Assembly: GCA_038254435.1 (NCBI GenBank)
Contig: JBBSGD010000067.1
Location: 1 to 9,058, forward strand
DNA from: JBBSGD01 sp038254435
Lineage (GTDB): Bacteria; Actinomycetota; CADDZG01; WHSQ01
Reading direction: 5' to 3'
Length of the DNA stretch: 9,058 nucleotides
The translations under genes and the position numbers were made by a program. Shown one piece after another: positions 6,357-9,058 of the stretch (the stretch's first letter is position 1; the number at the start of each line of letters is the position of its first letter). The notes under the pieces were generated by a model. The model saw nothing but the letters and a program-made list of their open reading frames with translations. It made no database searches and was not told where the DNA came from.

Positions 6357-6370
6357 CGGGCGCCTGCCCG
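6357..6370 (+). other. Short GC hairpin between the DUF3352-like gene and valS
   Basis: CGGGC (6357-6361) and GCCCG (6366-6370) form a perfect 5-bp stem with a 4-nt loop, starting right after the stop codon and ending 3 nt before the valS ribosome binding site. There is no T-run, so it is not a clear terminator. It may protect the upstream message end or modulate valS translation. Confidence 0.35.
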
Positions 6371-6373
6371 CAA

Positions 6374-6379
6374 GAGAGG
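6374..6379 (+). promoter_or_regulatory. Probable ribosome binding site of valS
   Basis: GAGAGG lies 4 nt before TTG 6384-6386. It is the reason for preferring the TTG start over the in-frame ATG codons at 6291 and 6312, which lie inside the preceding gene and lead into an Arg/Ser-rich stretch unlike ValS. Confidence 0.55.
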
Positions 6380-6383
6380 GATA

Positions 6384-8921
6384 TTGGCCAAGCCGTTAGA
6401 CGCCAGGACCACACAAGCCGAAAGCCGGTGGCGCAGCAAGTGGAGTGAGACTGGGATCTACCGCTACGATCCCAGGCGCGGCCGTGACGAGACGTTTGTC
6501 GTGGATACGCCGCCCCCGACCGTCAGCGGATCGCTTCATGTCGGGTCGGTCTGCTCCTACACGCACACGGATCTCATGGTGCGCTATCAGCGCATGCGCG
6601 GCCAGAATATCTTCTATCCCATGGGATGGGACGACAACGGCCTGCCCACCGAACGTCGAGTCCAGAACGTCTTCAACGTTCGTTGCGATCCGAGTGCCCC
6701 CTACGATCCGGAGTTGCGACTCGAGTTCGGGCGCGGGGAGGACCTCGTCCTCGTGTCGCGCCGCAACTTCATCGAGCTGTGTGACGAAGTGGTGGCTGAG
6801 GACGAAAAGAAGTTCAAGGATATCTTTCAGCGCGTCGGGCTATCGGTCGACTGGAACCAGAACTACGCCACGATCGACGAGCGCTGCCGCTATGTCAGCC
6901 AGTTCTCCTTTATCGAGCTGATCAAGGCAGGTCATGCCGAGTTGCGAGACGCCCCGACGATGTGGGATGTCGATTTCCAATCGGCTATCGCCCAGGCTGA
7001 GGTCGAGGACCGTGTGCGCGACGGCCATTTGTGGCGTGTTCGCTTCGCAGTGGAGGGAGGCGGAGAAGTCCACATAGCGACTACCCGCCCGGAGCTGCTA
7101 CCCGCGTGCGTTGCGGTCACCGCCCACCCGCAGGACGACCGCTACGCGCAGCTCGTTGGTAAGAACGCGATCACGCCCCTTTTCGCTGCCCCCGTGCCGA
7201 TCATCGCCGACGAGGAAGCGGATCCAAAGAAGGGTACCGGGGTCCTCATGACGTGCACTTTTGGGGACGCAGCCGATGTTGAGCAGTGGCGCTCGCTCGA
7301 CGTTCCGGCCCGCGAGGTGATCGGCCGCGACGGGCGCATCAAGAACGCTCCGTGGGGCGAGGTTCCATGGGTGAGCAAGGATCCGCACGCGGCCCGCGGC
7401 GTGCACGACAAGCTCGCGGGGCTGACCGTTGCTCAGGCGAGGCGCGCGATAGTCGACATGCTCGGCGAGGCGGGCTGTCTGGTCGGTTCCCCGGAGCCCG
7501 TGACGCGCCCTGTCAAGTTCTACGAAAGAGGCGAACGCCCGCTTGAGTTCGTCGTGTCCCGTCAGTGGTTCGTCAATCTCCTCGACAAGAAGGACGCCCT
7601 CATCGAGCAGGGCCGCAAGATCCAATGGCATCCCGAGTCAATGCGCCGCCGGTACGAGGACTGGGTGCTCGGTCTCAATCAGGATTGGTCGGTCAGCCGG
7701 CAGCGTTACTTTGGCGTCGCCATTCCCGTGTGGTACGAGGTGCGCTCAGACGGCTCGGTAAACTACGACTCGCTGATCCTTCCGGAGCGCAGCGACCTGC
7801 CGGTCGACCCCTCGGCCGAGGCACCGCACGGCTACGACGAGGCTCAGCGCGGCAGGCCAGGGGGCTTCGTCGGCGATCCCGATATTCTAGATACGTGGGC
7901 GACCTCGTCGCTCAGTCCGCTGATCCTCACCGGCTGGCCCGACGATCCGCGTCGCACCGCGGCTCTCTACCCGGCCGATATGCGTCCCCAAGCCCACGAG
8001 ATCATTCGTACGTGGACCTTTTATACGATCGCGCGCTCGCTGCTGATGGACGGCTCGATCCCCTGGTATCACGCCGCAATCTCGGGCTTCGTGGTCGATC
8101 CGAACCGAAAGAAGATGTCGAAGTCAAAGGGCAACGTCGTGTTGCCGACGGACGTCTTGGATGAGCACGGCTCCGATGCGGTCCGTTACTGGGCGGCATC
8201 GTCGCGTCTAGGAGTCGACACCGCTATCGACGAAAGCGTTTACAAGGAAGGTCGCCGGCTCACCACCAAGCTGCGCAATGCCGCGCGTCTGGTGCACGGC
8301 TTCGAGGGCGTCTCGGGTGACGCAACTAACGCGCTCGATCTTGCCTTTGTGGCTCGTACCCGCGCTTCAGTCGAGCGCGTCACTGCCGCGTGGGAGTCCT
8401 GGGATCACGCGCGCGCCCTCGAGCTCTCCGAAAGTTGGTTCTGGGCGGATCTGTGCGACAACTACCTCGAGCTGTCAAAGGCGCGCGCCTACGCCGGCGA
8501 CCCCTCCGCCCTCGGGACGCTACGTAAGGCTATCGACGTGGCCCTGCGGCTCTTCGCCCCAGTGCTACCGTTCGTAACCGAGGATCTCTACAATGAGGAG
8601 CGGGACGCGTTCATCTCGGTCCACCGTGCCGCGTGGCCTCTGCCCGCTGAGATGGAGGGAGCGGGCAGCGCCGACCCGTTCGACGTCGCAGTTCAGGTGC
8701 TGGCCGAGGTTCGCAAAGCCAAGTCCGCGGCCCAGGTATCTGTGCGCTGGCCCGTAACGACGATGCAGGTGCGGGGCCCCGAAGCATTCCTCTCACCGCT
8801 GCGCACCGTCATGAGCGACGTCGAGTCGACCCTCAATGCCGGCGCCTCCGAGCTGGTAATCGACGAGTCCCGAGACCGCTGCGACGTAGTGGCAACCCTC
8901 GGCCAGAGCGACCCCAGCTAG
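6384..8921 (+). CDS. valS: Valine--tRNA ligase, compact archaeal-like type
   Basis: ValS charges tRNA-Val with valine using ATP (EC 6.1.1.9). With the TTG start the product has 845 residues; the open frame reaches back to ATG 6291, but that overlaps the previous gene by 65 nt. The class I signatures are present. PPPTVSGSLHVGS contains the HIGH motif, here HVGS at 52-55, followed by GWDDNGLPTERRVQN. The CP1 editing domain includes TTRPELLPACVAV (from 233) and GTGVLMTCTFGD (284-295). SRQRYFG is at 438-444, and an intact KMSKS at 577-581. The anticodon-binding helical domain follows (DLCDNYLELSKARAY). The GWDDNGLPTERRVQN and SYTHTD blocks point to the archaeal/Rickettsia-like ValS type rather than the standard bacterial one (which reads PPPNVTGSLH). 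The final His of HIGH is Ser here. No T-box leader fits in the 28-nt gap upstream. folC starts 3 nt after the stop. Confidence 0.95.
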   Translation: MAKPLDARTTQAESRWRSKWSETGIYRYDPRRGRDETFVVDTPPPTVSGSLHVGSVCSYTHTDLMVRYQRMRGQNIFYPMGWDDNGLPTERRVQNVFNVRCDPSAPYDPELRLEFGRGEDLVLVSRRNFIELCDEVVAEDEKKFKDIFQRVGLSVDWNQNYATIDERCRYVSQFSFIELIKAGHAELRDAPTMWDVDFQSAIAQAEVEDRVRDGHLWRVRFAVEGGGEVHIATTRPELLPACVAVTAHPQDDRYAQLVGKNAITPLFAAPVPIIADEEADPKKGTGVLMTCTFGDAADVEQWRSLDVPAREVIGRDGRIKNAPWGEVPWVSKDPHAARGVHDKLAGLTVAQARRAIVDMLGEAGCLVGSPEPVTRPVKFYERGERPLEFVVSRQWFVNLLDKKDALIEQGRKIQWHPESMRRRYEDWVLGLNQDWSVSRQRYFGVAIPVWYEVRSDGSVNYDSLILPERSDLPVDPSAEAPHGYDEAQRGRPGGFVGDPDILDTWATSSLSPLILTGWPDDPRRTAALYPADMRPQAHEIIRTWTFYTIARSLLMDGSIPWYHAAISGFVVDPNRKKMSKSKGNVVLPTDVLDEHGSDAVRYWAASSRLGVDTAIDESVYKEGRRLTTKLRNAARLVHGFEGVSGDATNALDLAFVARTRASVERVTAAWESWDHARALELSESWFWADLCDNYLELSKARAYAGDPSALGTLRKAIDVALRLFAPVLPFVTEDLYNEERDAFISVHRAAWPLPAEMEGAGSADPFDVAVQVLAEVRKAKSAAQVSVRWPVTTMQVRGPEAFLSPLRTVMSDVESTLNAGASELVIDESRDRCDVVATLGQSDPS

Positions 8922-8924
8922 CGG

Positions 8925-9058
8925 ATGGGATGGGCGCAAGCGCAGGCGCATTTGGACGCGCTCGGGGTGGACGCCATGAAGTCGACGGCGCCATCTCTTC
9001 ACCGCATGGAGGCGCTGTGCAGGGCGCTCGACCATCCCGAGCGAGCCGTTCCCTCGAT
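8925..9058 (+). CDS. folC: Folylpolyglutamate synthase, N-terminal fragment (cut by window end)
   Basis: FolC adds glutamates to folates, often also making dihydrofolate from dihydropteroate. Only 44 codons are in the window. They read A-x-A-H-L-D-A-L-G-V-D-A-M-K near the start and L-x-R-M-E-A-L-C-R-A-L-D-H-P-E-R-A-V-P-S at the end. That is the typical N-terminal pattern of the family just before the IHVTGTNGKGS ATP-binding loop, which would follow outside the window. ATG 8925 is the earliest possible ATG, since the valS stop TAG lies in the same frame two codons upstream. No strong ribosome binding site is visible, so translation is probably coupled to valS. valS-folC adjacency is common in bacteria and supports the call. 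Confidence 0.85.
   Translation, partial: MGWAQAQAHLDALGVDAMKSTAPSLHRMEALCRALDHPERAVPS

Noticed and set aside
6291..6383. N-terminal extension of ValS from ATG 6291
   Set aside because: It would overlap the preceding gene by 65 nt, has no ribosome binding site and adds 31 residues unlike ValS. TTG 6384 has a fitting site and family-like start.
6356..6383. T-box or amino-acid-responsive leader before valS
   Set aside because: Only 28 nt separate the genes; the single 5-bp hairpin there cannot form a T-box.
5830..6399. 189-codon plus-strand frame within the DUF3352-like gene
   Set aside because: Arg/Gly-rich shadow in another frame of a well-supported gene.

Overview
The window reads as the chromosome of a high-GC actinobacterium-like organism. 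Base composition is strongly G+C-rich, and GTG and TTG starts are used beside ATG. The ValS resembles the compact 'archaeal-like' type seen in some Actinobacteria, and a membrane-anchored DUF3352-like protein sits in the housekeeping cluster. I would guess a deep-branching class such as Thermoleophilia, but that is inference from gene content, not a phylogenetic result.

Left part (1-1007, minus strand). This is the remains of an IS110-family insertion sequence. The transposase gene (135-573) keeps its start, ribosome binding site, first catalytic block and C-terminal tail, but the whole middle is deleted and the two halves are out of frame. The non-coding DNA on both sides is rich in hairpins. 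The upstream side is where IS110-group elements encode their guide ('bridge') RNA. The remnant lies directly downstream of two tRNA genes on the same strand, tRNA-Pro(UGG) and tRNA-Gly(UCC).

Intergenic part (1008-1352). The tRNA pair and the protein operon diverge from here. It holds a near-perfect 13-bp inverted repeat of unknown role and a possible TAGGAT -10 box only 9 nt before the first start codon.

Right part (1353-9058, plus strand). A compact run of genes: tig (trigger factor), clpP, clpX, a DUF3352-like membrane protein, valS and the start of folC. tig and clpP overlap by ATGA, and the clpX ribosome binding site overlaps the clpP stop. These three form a nascent-chain folding and proteolysis operon. 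After a 129-nt gap with its own candidate terminator and promoter come the DUF3352-like protein, valS and folC, spaced by 28 and 3 nt, so probably a second transcription unit or sub-operon.

I see no defence system, CRISPR array, prophage or other clearly new multi-gene system. The points most worth checking are the candidate bridge RNA beside a dead IS110 transposase, the two-fold internal repeat (period about 243 residues) in the DUF3352-like protein, a HIGH motif in ValS that reads HVGS, and the inverted repeat upstream of tig.
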